Below the pieces are notes generated by a model. That model made no database searches, was not told where the DNA came from, and saw only the letters and a program-made list of their open reading frames with translations. The position numbers and the translations under genes are program-made. DNA of 38,461 nt from an uncultured Kiritimatiellota bacterium. Its GTDB lineage: Bacteria > Verrucomicrobiota > Kiritimatiellia > RFP12 > UBA1067. The stretch covers positions 1 through 38,461 of the forward strand of contig CAKUGW010000014.1 of the NCBI GenBank assembly GCA_934654805.1, given 5' to 3'. Positions 14,183 to 22,552 of this stretch are shown here, piece by piece; the first letter of the stretch is position 1, and each line of letters begins with the position of its first letter.

Positions 14183-14334
14183 ATTCGATTATTCGACCAT
14201 TCGACCATTCGATTATTCGATTATTCGACCATTCGACCATTCGATTATTCGATTATTCGACCATTCGACCATTCGACCATTCGATTATTCGACCATTCGA
14301 TTATTCGATTATTCTCTCATTCGATTATTCGACC
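14183..14334. repeat. 19-unit array of an 8-bp repeat (ATTCGAYY)
   Basis: Nineteen contiguous 8-bp units: ATTCGATT or ATTCGACC, with one ATTCTCTC variant at 14311-14318. The order of TT and CC types is irregular. The last two units overlap the 3' end of trpC and supply its TAA stop codon (14325-14327). A six-unit relative lies at 24462-24509, also right after a stop codon. The direct spacing of 8 bp without spacers rules out CRISPR. Confidence 0.95.
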
Positions 14335-15104
14335 ATTTCTCTCAACGCCTCGCCCGGGCGCTTCGCCCGCATGAGCGCCGTGCCGACGAGGAAGCCGTGC
14401 GCGCCCGCGTCCGCGAGCCGCCGCAGGTCGTCCGCCGTCCTGAGGCCGCTCTCGGCGATGCGCACGCGGTCGGACGGGATCGTCCCGACCAGCCGCGCGA
14501 CGATCGCCGGATCCGTCCTGAACGTGCGCAGGTCGCGGCAGTTGACGCCGATGATGCGCGCGCCCGCCGCGACGGCGCGGCGGATCTCGTCCGCGTCATG
14601 CGTCTCGACGAGCGCCGCGAAGCCGAGCGCGTGGCAGAGCGCCAGGAGTTCCGCGAGCCGAGCGTCGTCCAGCACGGCGGCGATCAGCAGCACCGCGCTC
14701 GCCCCGGCGGCCCGCGCGGCGGCGACCTGGTACGGCGTCGTCACGAAGTCCTTGTAGAGGACGGGGATCGACACCGCGTCCCTGGCCGCGCGCAGGTACG
14801 CCTCGCTGCCGAGGAAGCGGTGCGGCTCGCAGAGGACGGACAGGGCCTTGGCGCCCGCGCCGGCGAGCTCGCGCGCCAGGGCCGTCGGCTCGAAGTCGTC
14901 CCGGATCAGCCCTTCGGACGGCGAGGCCTTCTTCAGCTCGGCGATGACGTGCAGCCCCGGCCCGGCGAAGGCGGCGGCGAAGTCCGGCGGCACGGGCGCC
15001 GTCTGCGCCCGCTCCCGCAGTTCCGCGAACGGCTCCTGCCGTTCGCGCAGCGCGGCGTCTTCCCGCCGCCGCGCGCTCAGCTCCTCTAAGATGTCTGTCT
15101 TCAT
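14325..15104 (-). CDS. trpC: Indole-3-glycerol-phosphate synthase
   Basis: A 259-residue TIM-barrel enzyme making indole-3-glycerol phosphate from CdRP. Signature segments: VIAELKKASPSEG (catalytic Lys), SVLCEPHRFLGS, PVLYKDFVT (second catalytic Lys), LVETHDADE, GVNCRDLRTF and RIAESGLRT. The first gene after the attenuator; its ATG has ACAGG about 8 nt upstream. It is a stand-alone TrpC, not fused to TrpF, which is encoded at 29990. The final codons and the stop come from the 8-bp repeat array. Confidence 0.95.
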   Translation of the reverse strand: MKTDILEELSARRREDAALRERQEPFAELRERAQTAPVPPDFAAAFAGPGLHVIAELKKASPSEGLIRDDFEPTALARELAGAGAKALSVLCEPHRFLGSEAYLRAARDAVSIPVLYKDFVTTPYQVAAARAAGASAVLLIAAVLDDARLAELLALCHALGFAALVETHDADEIRRAVAAGARIIGVNCRDLRTFRTDPAIVARLVGTIPSDRVRIAESGLRTADDLRRLADAGAHGFLVGTALMRAKRPGEALREMVE

Positions 15105-15131
15105 TGGATTGCCTGTTTCAAGTGGATTGCG

Positions 15132-15171
15132 AAAAAACAAGAGGCGGACCGTCTTCGTCTGACGATCCGCC
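15132..15171 (-). terminator. trp attenuator terminator
   Basis: Minus strand stem GGCGGATCGTC / GACGGTCCGCC (one mismatch) with a 7-nt loop at 15143-15171, followed by TCTTGTTTTTT (T-run 15132-15137). It lies between the Trp leader peptide and trpC, 28 nt before the trpC start. The 5' arm's GCGGATC (15164-15170) can instead pair with GATCCGC of the leader (15223-15229), which would destroy the terminator. Confidence 0.85.
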
Positions 15172-15204
15172 TTTGGGTACTGGGCTTGGTTTCGCGTTTC
15201 GCAG

Positions 15205-15279
15205 CTATGCGGCAACCGGCCCGCGGATCTTCGACCCGTGGCGCCACCACCAGATGCTGCTGAACGTGTTGCGATTCAT
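15205..15279 (-). CDS. trpL: trp leader peptide with three consecutive Trp codons
   Basis: A 24-residue ORF starting MNRNTFSSIWWWRHG and ending PVAA-stop. Codons 10-12 are TGG-TGG-TGG (15244-15252). It lies between a strong promoter and an intrinsic terminator upstream of trpC. Directly after the Trp codons a short hairpin CGGGTC-GAA-GATCCG can form (segments 1:2). Its second half is also the antiterminator strand for the terminator's 5' arm. Stalling at the Trp codons would cover segment 1 and free segment 2 to pair with segment 3, allowing readthrough into trpCBA; full translation to the TAG at 15205 favours termination. The leader's ribosome site is weak (GAAAAAGAC directly before ATG). 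Confidence 0.88.
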   Translation of the reverse strand: MNRNTFSSIWWWRHGSKIRGPVAA

Positions 15280-15317
15280 GTCTTTTTCAATTGCCCTTCA
15301 CAGGCAAAACGGCGCGG

Positions 15318-15347
15318 AGTATATCATTTTCTCTGGCCAGAAGTCAA
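15318..15347 (-). promoter_or_regulatory. trp operon promoter
   Basis: Minus strand TTGACT (15342-15347), 18-bp spacer, TGA-TATACT (-10 at 15318-15323). The start near 15311 gives about 32 nt before the leader peptide ATG. It lies between the tetR stop and trpL. No obvious operator palindrome. Confidence 0.8.
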
Positions 15348-15380
15348 GGGCGGCGATAGCGCCAAGGATCGCGGCGTGAT

Positions 15381-16004
15381 TTACAGGAATCGCCGCGCGC
15401 CGTCATTTCGCGAGCGGAAGGCGAAGAGAATCGCGTTCAGGGCGTCGATCGACTCGGAAATCTCGGCCTGGCCGGACACGGCGATGCGCAGGACGGCCGT
15501 CTCGAACTGGGAGTAGAGCAGCGCCGTCGCCCGGTTCGCGTTGACCGAGGCGTCGTACTCGCCCCGGTGGATCGCCTCGACGACGAAGGAGTGGAGAATC
15601 CGCTTCAGCCCCATCGTGTGCCGCAGGATGTTGTCCACAGGGATCTTGCCGCCGCGCCGGACGGCGCAGAGGAAGTCGACGATGACGCAGAGGAAGTCGC
15701 GGTTGTCGAAAAGGAGCGCGAAGACCGCAATGCAGATCTGGCGCAGCTTCGCGTCCGGCGACAGGCGCGAGCGGACGATCTCGCGGTAGCGGACGCCAAT
15801 GACGCCCGTCGCCTCGTCGATGGCCTCGTTGAAGATCTGCCGCTTGTCCTTGAAGTACGTGTAGAGCAGCGTCCGCGAAATGCCGCAGGCCTCCGCAATC
15901 ATGCCGAAGTTCACGTCGCCAAAGCCATGACGCGCGAACAGCCTGAGGCTGATCGCGCGTATCTCGCGTTTGCGCTCCTTGTGGTTGACCGTCCTGTTCG
16001 CCAT
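15381..16004 (-). CDS. TetR-family transcriptional regulator
   Basis: A 207-residue protein with an N-terminal TetR helix-turn-helix: REIRAISLRLFARHGFGDVNFGMIAEACGISRTLLYTYFKDK (about 14-55). The rest is an all-helical ligand domain with no recognisable specificity. It lies 27 bp downstream of the FadL-type porin gene in the same direction but has its own promoter between them. The distance from that promoter to the ATG (9 nt) implies a leader of at most about 3 nt and no Shine-Dalgarno. TetR proteins next to FadL porins often sense fatty acids or other hydrophobic ligands, but here that is only a contextual guess. Confidence 0.85.
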   Translation of the reverse strand: MANRTVNHKERKREIRAISLRLFARHGFGDVNFGMIAEACGISRTLLYTYFKDKRQIFNEAIDEATGVIGVRYREIVRSRLSPDAKLRQICIAVFALLFDNRDFLCVIVDFLCAVRRGGKIPVDNILRHTMGLKRILHSFVVEAIHRGEYDASVNANRATALLYSQFETAVLRIAVSGQAEISESIDALNAILFAFRSRNDGARRFL

Positions 16005-16013
16005 CAGGAGCGC

Positions 16014-16022
16014 ATTATACCA
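16014..16022 (-). promoter_or_regulatory. tetR promoter, extended -10, nearly leaderless
   Basis: Minus strand TGG-TATAAT (-10 at 16014-16019) fills the 27-bp gap after the porin gene. The ATG at 16004 lies only 9 nt after the -10 box, so the transcript should begin within about 3 nt of it. No clear -35. Confidence 0.65.
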
Positions 16023-16031
16023 AAACTTCCG

Positions 16032-17321
16032 TCAGAAGGCATACGAAAGCGAGGCCGCCAGCATGTGCGAACAGGCATTGCTCGTCCCGAAGAAATGGGA
16101 TCGCTCGTAGGCGGAGCCCTTGTTCACCGTGATCCAGCGGTCGCCGTCATCCATCATGACCAGGTTGTAGCCGATGTCGAGGCGCAGCGAGCGCCAGATG
16201 TAGTAGCCCGCGCCCAGGCCGAGGATGTTGCGGTGTCCGCCCGGCAGCATCGTCGTGCCGCGATCCTCGGACGAGGGGTCCATGTCGTAGACGTAGCCGC
16301 AGCGGAGCGAGAGGTCTTCCGTGACGTCATATTCAAGGCCGACCGAGAAGCGCCAGACGTCGTCCCATTCGAGCGGCAGGTCGAAGGAACTCCGCGCGCC
16401 GGTCGGCGTGCGCGCCGGGATCTTGAAGCTGATCGTGTCCACGCTTGACCACTGCGTCCAAGTCGTCGCGAAGCCCGCGTGCCACTTCTCGTTCGGCGAG
16501 TCCCAGTTGAGACCGGCCGTGAGCGACTGCGGCAGCGTCAGGCGCGCGCTCGCGTCGCTGTGCGTGTCGGCGGGATACGCCCCTGGCACCGACTGGTAGG
16601 GAAAGCCCCCGATCGTACCGCCGATGTCGAAGTCGCCCTTGATGTTGTGCTTGATCTGCGAACGGTAGACGACGCCGAGGCTGAGGCGGCCGAAGTCCTG
16701 GCTCTCGAAGAGCCTGAACGTCGTGCCGAAGTTGTAGCCCATCGAGATGTCGTCGCCGTCCAGCTCGCTCATCAGGTCGTAGCCCGGCGTGCCGTGATGC
16801 GGACGCTTCTTGTTGTTGAAGGTGATGTAGCTCATCTTGAGGCCCGCCGCGACCGACCACCAGTCCGTGAGCCGGTACGCGAGGTTCGGGTTGAGCGTGA
16901 ACTGCATCAGCGTCGTCTCGACCGTGTCTCCCGCCAGCGTCCAGTCCGTCCCGTATTTCGTGCCGAGGCCGTTTTCGCAGTAGGCGCCAAGCCCGAAGAA
17001 GAGGTCGTCCCCCCAGACCGGCGTCGTGACGAAGAGGTGCGGAATGCAGAACAGGCCGGGATTCATGTTCCGCTCGCTGCGCCCGTCCACGGAAATGTCC
17101 GAATAAAGCCAGACAAGCGTCGAGCCGACCATGACCGACACATTCGTCGTTTCTGTCATGTTTGCCGGGTTGTAGTAGACGGCCGAAGCGTCCTTCGTCG
17201 AGCCGACGAGCGTTCCGCCGAGCGCATTGCCGCGCGCAGACGCCTCATAAAGGCCAAATCCAGCCGAATAAGCCGCCCCAACGGGAAGCGCCGCGCCCAA
17301 GCAGAAAAGCAGTTTCTTCAT
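16032..17321 (-). CDS. FadL/OmpP1-type outer-membrane transporter
   Basis: A 429-residue precursor with a signal peptide (MKKLLFCLGAALPVGAAYSA) and the family start GFGLYEASARGNALGG...KDASAVYYNPANMTE. The remainder alternates short amphipathic strands as in a beta-barrel and ends in an aromatic residue (LSYAF), the usual outer-membrane insertion signal. FadL-type barrels carry long-chain fatty acids or other hydrophobic compounds across the outer membrane. Start chosen at the second Met, which has AAGGAAAG before it; three extra upstream codons are unlikely. Transcribed from its own promoter at 17357. Confidence 0.88.
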   Translation of the reverse strand: MKKLLFCLGAALPVGAAYSAGFGLYEASARGNALGGTLVGSTKDASAVYYNPANMTETTNVSVMVGSTLVWLYSDISVDGRSERNMNPGLFCIPHLFVTTPVWGDDLFFGLGAYCENGLGTKYGTDWTLAGDTVETTLMQFTLNPNLAYRLTDWWSVAAGLKMSYITFNNKKRPHHGTPGYDLMSELDGDDISMGYNFGTTFRLFESQDFGRLSLGVVYRSQIKHNIKGDFDIGGTIGGFPYQSVPGAYPADTHSDASARLTLPQSLTAGLNWDSPNEKWHAGFATTWTQWSSVDTISFKIPARTPTGARSSFDLPLEWDDVWRFSVGLEYDVTEDLSLRCGYVYDMDPSSEDRGTTMLPGGHRNILGLGAGYYIWRSLRLDIGYNLVMMDDGDRWITVNKGSAYERSHFFGTSNACSHMLAASLSYAF

Positions 17322-17356
17322 ATTTGACACTTTCCTTGTTTTTGTCAGTGGCGCGT

Positions 17357-17386
17357 ATTATAGCATAATCGCTTCCGACAATGCAA
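17357..17386 (-). promoter_or_regulatory. Promoter of the FadL-type gene
   Basis: Minus strand TTGCAT (17381-17386), 18-bp spacer, TGC-TATAAT (-10 at 17357-17362). The start near 17350 gives a leader of about 29 nt. A TGACA/TGTCA inverted repeat (17325-17347) brackets the ribosome-binding site and could be an operator or small hairpin. Confidence 0.7.
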
Positions 17387-17393
17387 CCGCCCC

Positions 17394-18536
17394 TTACGCA
17401 CGTCGCACGTAGTCGTCGTAGATGCGCGTCGCGTCAAAGACCTCTTCGCACATCCGCCGCGACGCGCCGCGTTCGAGGGTCGCGGCCCGCCGCACGGCGT
17501 GCACGAACGAATCGACGTCGCCCGCACGGTAGGCGACGCCGCAGCGGTAGCGCTCGAGCAGGGCCGTCGACTCGCCGCCGAGCGACGAGACGATGGGAAG
17601 CCCCGCCCGCGCGTAGTCGCAGAACTTGTAGGGCACGCCCACCCAGCTGTCCGCCGCCATCGGGATGATGCCGACGTCCGCCGCCGCGAGCAGCCTCTGC
17701 AGGTCGGCTTCGGACAGAAGGCCATGCATCCGCACGCGCGGGCAGGCGTAGGCGAACGCGCCGAACCCCGCGACGTCCAGCTCCAGGTCCGGGTTCGCCT
17801 GCACCGCCGCGACGACCGTCGCGAGATCGTAGGTGCGGCCCAGGTTGCCCGCGTAGACGAGGCGAAGAGGGGCTTTGGGGGTGCCGAGATGCGGACGTGA
17901 GAGACGTGAGGGGCGCGAGAAATCGCAAGAGCCAAGCTCGATTCCGTGATAGGCCAGACAGTAGTCGGCGCGCCCCGTCAGCTCGCGGTAGCGCGCGCAG
18001 ACGCCCGTCACGCGGTCCGCCGCGCGGTAGAGCCGGCGCGCCTTCCGCCGCATCGGCCACAGGAGCAGGCGCGCCAGGCCGCGCAGCGGCGGCGGCGCAA
18101 GGCGCTCGAACGTCTCCGGCCAGGCGTCCATCACGTCGAGGACGACGCGCGCCCCGAACTGCCGGCCGAGCGCAAGCGCCGCGTCGGCCGCCGACAGCGT
18201 GGGCATCGACGAGACGATCAGGTCGGGCGCCTCGACGCCCGGCGCCGTCGCGAGACGCCGCCAGGCGCGCGCATAGGCCGCATGGCTTCTGACGCGCGCC
18301 CAGCTGACGTTGCGCGCGTAGGGCCGCGTCGGGATCAGGCGGACGTCGAACGCCGCGCCGGCGGACGGCCCGCCGACGAGCCGGCGCGGCGCCTTCGTCG
18401 CGTGGCTGAAGTCGCTCGTCCAGAACGTGACGCGGTGGCCGGCGCGGGCGAACGCCTCGCACATCAGCCAGAACCGCATCTTGCGCGAGCCCTCGCCCGG
18501 CAGGCTGTCGAACGGATTCTGGACCCAGACGACCAT
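17394..18536 (-). CDS. Glycosyltransferase family 4
   Basis: A 380-residue GT-B-fold transferase. The N-terminal half shows the acceptor domain (NPFDSLPGEGSRKMRFWLMCEAFARAGHRVTFWTSDFSH). The C-terminal half shows LRLVYAGNLGRTYDLATVV, the VGVPYKFCDYARAGLPIVSS nucleotide-sugar site and a terminal helix. It probably acts on a lipid-linked or cell-surface glycan at the cytoplasmic face; donor and acceptor cannot be read. It starts 17 nt after the rbfA stop without a clear Shine-Dalgarno, so it is probably expressed through coupling with rbfA. Confidence 0.82.
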   Translation of the reverse strand: MVVWVQNPFDSLPGEGSRKMRFWLMCEAFARAGHRVTFWTSDFSHATKAPRRLVGGPSAGAAFDVRLIPTRPYARNVSWARVRSHAAYARAWRRLATAPGVEAPDLIVSSMPTLSAADAALALGRQFGARVVLDVMDAWPETFERLAPPPLRGLARLLLWPMRRKARRLYRAADRVTGVCARYRELTGRADYCLAYHGIELGSCDFSRPSRLSRPHLGTPKAPLRLVYAGNLGRTYDLATVVAAVQANPDLELDVAGFGAFAYACPRVRMHGLLSEADLQRLLAAADVGIIPMAADSWVGVPYKFCDYARAGLPIVSSLGGESTALLERYRCGVAYRAGDVDSFVHAVRRAATLERGASRRMCEEVFDATRIYDDYVRRA

Positions 18537-18553
18537 CGGACGCGGCGCGCGAA

Positions 18554-18904
18554 TCAGGCGTTCGGCAGGCTGTTCAGGATCGCCAGCACCTCGTCGCCCT
18601 TCTCCAGCGAGAGGTCGAGCACGAAGTTGAGGCGAGGCGTGAACTTGAGGCGCACCTCGCGGTTGATGATCGCCTGGAACTTGCGCGCGTTGTGCTTCAG
18701 GTGCTGAAGCGCCGTCCTCTTCAGCGCGTCGTCACCGAAAACAGAGACGCGCACCGTCGCGTCGCGCAGGTCCTTGCCGCACGCGACGCCCGTCACGGTG
18801 ACGAGCCCCGGCGCGACCGTGTCGCCCTGCATCACCGTGAACATGCTCTCGGCGATGACGCGCTTCAGGAGCGAATTGATTCTTTCAAGTCTGTCTACTG
18901 CCAT
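18554..18904 (-). CDS. rbfA: Ribosome-binding factor A
   Basis: A 116-residue KH-fold protein that assists 30S subunit maturation. It has the family pattern: RLERINSLLKRVIAESM at the start, VTVTGVACGKDLRDATVRVSVFG, the LQHLKHNARKFQAIINREVRLKFTPRLNFVLD core, and a Gly-Asp-rich helix at the end. Length is typical. The -10 box of its promoter ends only 11 nt before the ATG and no Shine-Dalgarno is present, so the mRNA is nearly leaderless. Divergent from the GspE-like gene. Confidence 0.92.
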   Translation of the reverse strand: MAVDRLERINSLLKRVIAESMFTVMQGDTVAPGLVTVTGVACGKDLRDATVRVSVFGDDALKRTALQHLKHNARKFQAIINREVRLKFTPRLNFVLDLSLEKGDEVLAILNSLPNA

Positions 18905-18915
18905 AACGGGACGAG

Positions 18916-18924
18916 ATTATAGCA
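18916..18924 (-). promoter_or_regulatory. rbfA promoter, extended -10, nearly leaderless
   Basis: Minus strand TGC-TATAAT (-10 at 18916-18921). TTTGCC at the 18-bp spacing (18940-18945) is a weak -35. The predicted start lies about 2-5 nt before the ATG at 18904. Confidence 0.65.
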
Positions 18925-18963
18925 AATGCGGCGGACGTTGGCAAAGACGGGCCGGCCGTTTTT

Positions 18964-18972
18964 TGTTATAAT
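18964..18972 (+). promoter_or_regulatory. Promoter of the GspE/PilB-like gene
   Basis: TGT-TATAAT (-10 at 18967-18972), giving a leader of about 17 nt that contains AAGGA, 9 nt before the ATG. No good -35. It lies 42 bp from the divergent rbfA -10 box. Confidence 0.6.
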
Positions 18973-18995
18973 TCCGCCTTCAAGGAACCTGAAGA

Positions 18996-20720
<1,725 letters not shown>

Positions 20721-21132
20721 ACCAAAAAATCGCAATTGAAGCCAAGGGGTCGTGGCCATCCTCTCTCTGCGCGACAGGCGTTCGAATCTTGGCCCGTCGG
20801 CCCGACAGATCGCCCGCCCGGACGTCGCTGCGCTCCGTCTATGTCGGCCTGCGGCCTCGATCCGGGTCGCTCCGGGAGTCGCACCTGTCGCCACACGTCA
20901 GTCAACCAGACGTGGCCGATTGCGAAGCAATGTCCGAAGGACCTACCCATTCCCCTCGGCGGAATGCGCTTCCGCAAGCGAGAAAGCCGAGGCGACAGGC
21001 GATCCCTTCGCTCCTCCCGTGCGATTGTCGGCGGGCGCCCGCGAAAGACCTCGGAGCGGACTGCTGCCCGCAGCGCGCCGTTCGTCCGCACCGACTGTCG
21101 CGCAGGGATCGAATCAGCTTTTCAGGATGAAG
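20721..21132. other. 412-bp intergenic region with several hairpins, no gene found
   Basis: No coding signature on either strand. Several exact or near-exact inverted repeats are present: 20891-20915 (CCAC-A-CGTC/GACGTGG), 20919-20931 (ATTGC-GAA-GCAAT), a nested structure 20954-20992 (CCTCGGC/GCCGAGG enclosing CGCTT-CCGC-AAGCG) and the palindrome GCGGGCGCCCGC at 21031-21042. I checked for RNase P RNA, tmRNA and tRNA signatures and saw none. It could be a structured RNA, an untranslated end, or decayed sequence. Confidence 0.4.
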
Positions 21133-22437
21133 TCATTTCAGCACCCACGCGCCCAGCTCGGAATAGAACTTGCCGAAGCACGAATGGGTCATGCCGAGAC
21201 CGTGGACGATGCCCTTGTCCGAAACGCGGATTTCGTTGTAGGCCGCGTAGACCGCCGCCGGCGGACATGTCGTGTCCGAGAAGCCGACGGCGACACGCAC
21301 GGGGCACGCGATGCGCGCGGCGAAGTTCGCCCCGTCGAAGTACGGCGCCCACCTTTCGGCGGCGGCCCGCGCCGCCGGCGTCTTCGAGTTGTTCTCGACG
21401 ATCTGCGGCCAGCCGCTCTGGCGTCCCTTCAGGTAGCCCATCGTGTCCGTGATCGCCGGCACGTAGAACGCCGCGCGCGTGAACGCATGGTTGAGCCCCG
21501 TCAGGTAGAGCCCGAAGCCGCCGCCCTGCGACGTGCCCTCGTAGACGAAGCGCGACCGGTCGACGTCGGGACGCGCCGCGAGCCAGTCGACCGCGCGGTC
21601 GATGCCGAGCAGGACCGGATGGAAGAAGTAGTCCTCGCGCGAGACGGCGATGCCCGCGCACGAGTAGCCGCACCCGCACTTCGCCTCGCACGCCGCATTC
21701 AGCGCGTCGTACGTGCGCTTGAGGCCGCGCGCCTGCCACCGCCAGTCCGGCTCGAACGGATAGACGCTCATCCGCAGGCAAATCGCGTCGGGACGCCCGT
21801 TCAGGTCGTTCGTCCAGCCGCCGAAGCCCGCCGCATTGACTTCGACGTGCGCAGGGAACGGCGCCCTCGCCGTGTCCGTCGGCACGCTCAAGTAGCCGTA
21901 GACGCGACGGCCGAATGTCGCGAACGACACGCGGAAGAAGTCGAACGTTGCCGTGCAGCGTTCCGGCACGCGCACGACCTGCGGGTCGAGCGGCACCTCG
22001 CGCCGAAGCCGCGCCCGCTCGCCCGCCCAGTAGGCGTCGAAGTCGGCGGGCGACGGGCTGCCCTTGCCAATCCTCTCCGGCTCGTAGGCGACGCTCCAGA
22101 CCTTCGCGCCCTTTCCTTCTGGCGCCGGCGAAAAGCGGATGCGCAGGAAGCCCGGCGCGTCCAGCTGCCCCGCGAGCGTGAAGACGTTCGTCGCCGCGAG
22201 ATCCCACGTGGCAACGGCGACCTGCTGCGTCCCGAAGTTGTCGAGCGTCGCCCGAACCGTGCCCGCCGTGACGGGTAACCCGTTCGTGCCCGTGATGGTG
22301 ACGGTGAATGTCGTCCGCTCGCCGCAGCGGGCCACGCAACCCGCGCGGTCGGCCGTCACGTCATAGCGCAGCGGTTCGACCGCAAGCGCGCCAAGCGCAT
22401 AGACCGCCAGAACCGAAAAAAGGACTTTGCCTCTCAT
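21133..22437 (-). CDS. Secreted acetyl-xylan-esterase-like alpha/beta hydrolase (CE7/AXE1 type)
   Basis: A 434-residue protein with a signal peptide (MRGKVLFSVLAVYALGALA). It has an N-terminal beta-rich region of about 110 residues (TFTVTITGTNGLPVTAGTVRATLDNFG), then an acetyl-xylan-esterase/cephalosporin-deacetylase-like alpha/beta hydrolase. The nucleophile elbow reads YEGTSQGGGFGLYLTGL, and a VAVGFSDTTCPP segment carries the likely acid. The C-terminal GMTHSCF probably holds the catalytic His. The enzyme likely removes acetyl groups from plant polysaccharide or oligosaccharides outside the cytoplasm. Start chosen at the ATG right after GGAGGAGAGAG; an ATG seven codons earlier is also possible. 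Confidence 0.8.
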   Translation of the reverse strand: MRGKVLFSVLAVYALGALAVEPLRYDVTADRAGCVARCGERTTFTVTITGTNGLPVTAGTVRATLDNFGTQQVAVATWDLAATNVFTLAGQLDAPGFLRIRFSPAPEGKGAKVWSVAYEPERIGKGSPSPADFDAYWAGERARLRREVPLDPQVVRVPERCTATFDFFRVSFATFGRRVYGYLSVPTDTARAPFPAHVEVNAAGFGGWTNDLNGRPDAICLRMSVYPFEPDWRWQARGLKRTYDALNAACEAKCGCGYSCAGIAVSREDYFFHPVLLGIDRAVDWLAARPDVDRSRFVYEGTSQGGGFGLYLTGLNHAFTRAAFYVPAITDTMGYLKGRQSGWPQIVENNSKTPAARAAAERWAPYFDGANFAARIACPVRVAVGFSDTTCPPAAVYAAYNEIRVSDKGIVHGLGMTHSCFGKFYSELGAWVLK

Positions 22438-22470
22438 GCTCTCTCCTCCGCCTTTCATGGACAGGCGAAG

Positions 22471-22500
22471 ATTATAGCATATCTTCGGACACGCAGTCCG
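22471..22500 (-). promoter_or_regulatory. Esterase promoter with adjacent inverted repeat
   Basis: Minus strand TGC-TATAAT (-10 at 22471-22476). An inverted repeat CGGAC-N5-GTCCG (22486-22500) lies in the spacer and -35 region and may be a regulator site. No consensus -35. Start near 22464. Confidence 0.55.
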
Positions 22501-22552
22501 TCTCTCTGCCGCGCAGCGTCTCGCCCGGTCCGCCATGCCGCGGCCGGAACGG

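Noticed and set aside
14183..14334. CRISPR array
   Set aside because: Units are 8 bp with no intervening unique spacers and no cas genes; this is a simple tandem array.
12819..15089. Plus-strand ORF crossing the trp genes with a repeated FDYSTIRP-type peptide
   Set aside because: The repetitive peptide is just the 8-bp array read in three frames; the flanks are antisense to trpB and trpC.
15105..15311. T-box or TRAP-type control of trp
   Set aside because: No T-box sequence and no series of spaced GAG/TAG triplets; the Trp-codon leader peptide and alternative hairpins explain the region.
20721..21132. RNase P RNA, tmRNA or a tRNA (a GTTCGAATC T-loop-like string occurs near 20770)
   Set aside because: The conserved RNase P and tmRNA end motifs are absent, and the bases flanking the T-loop-like string cannot form a T-stem.
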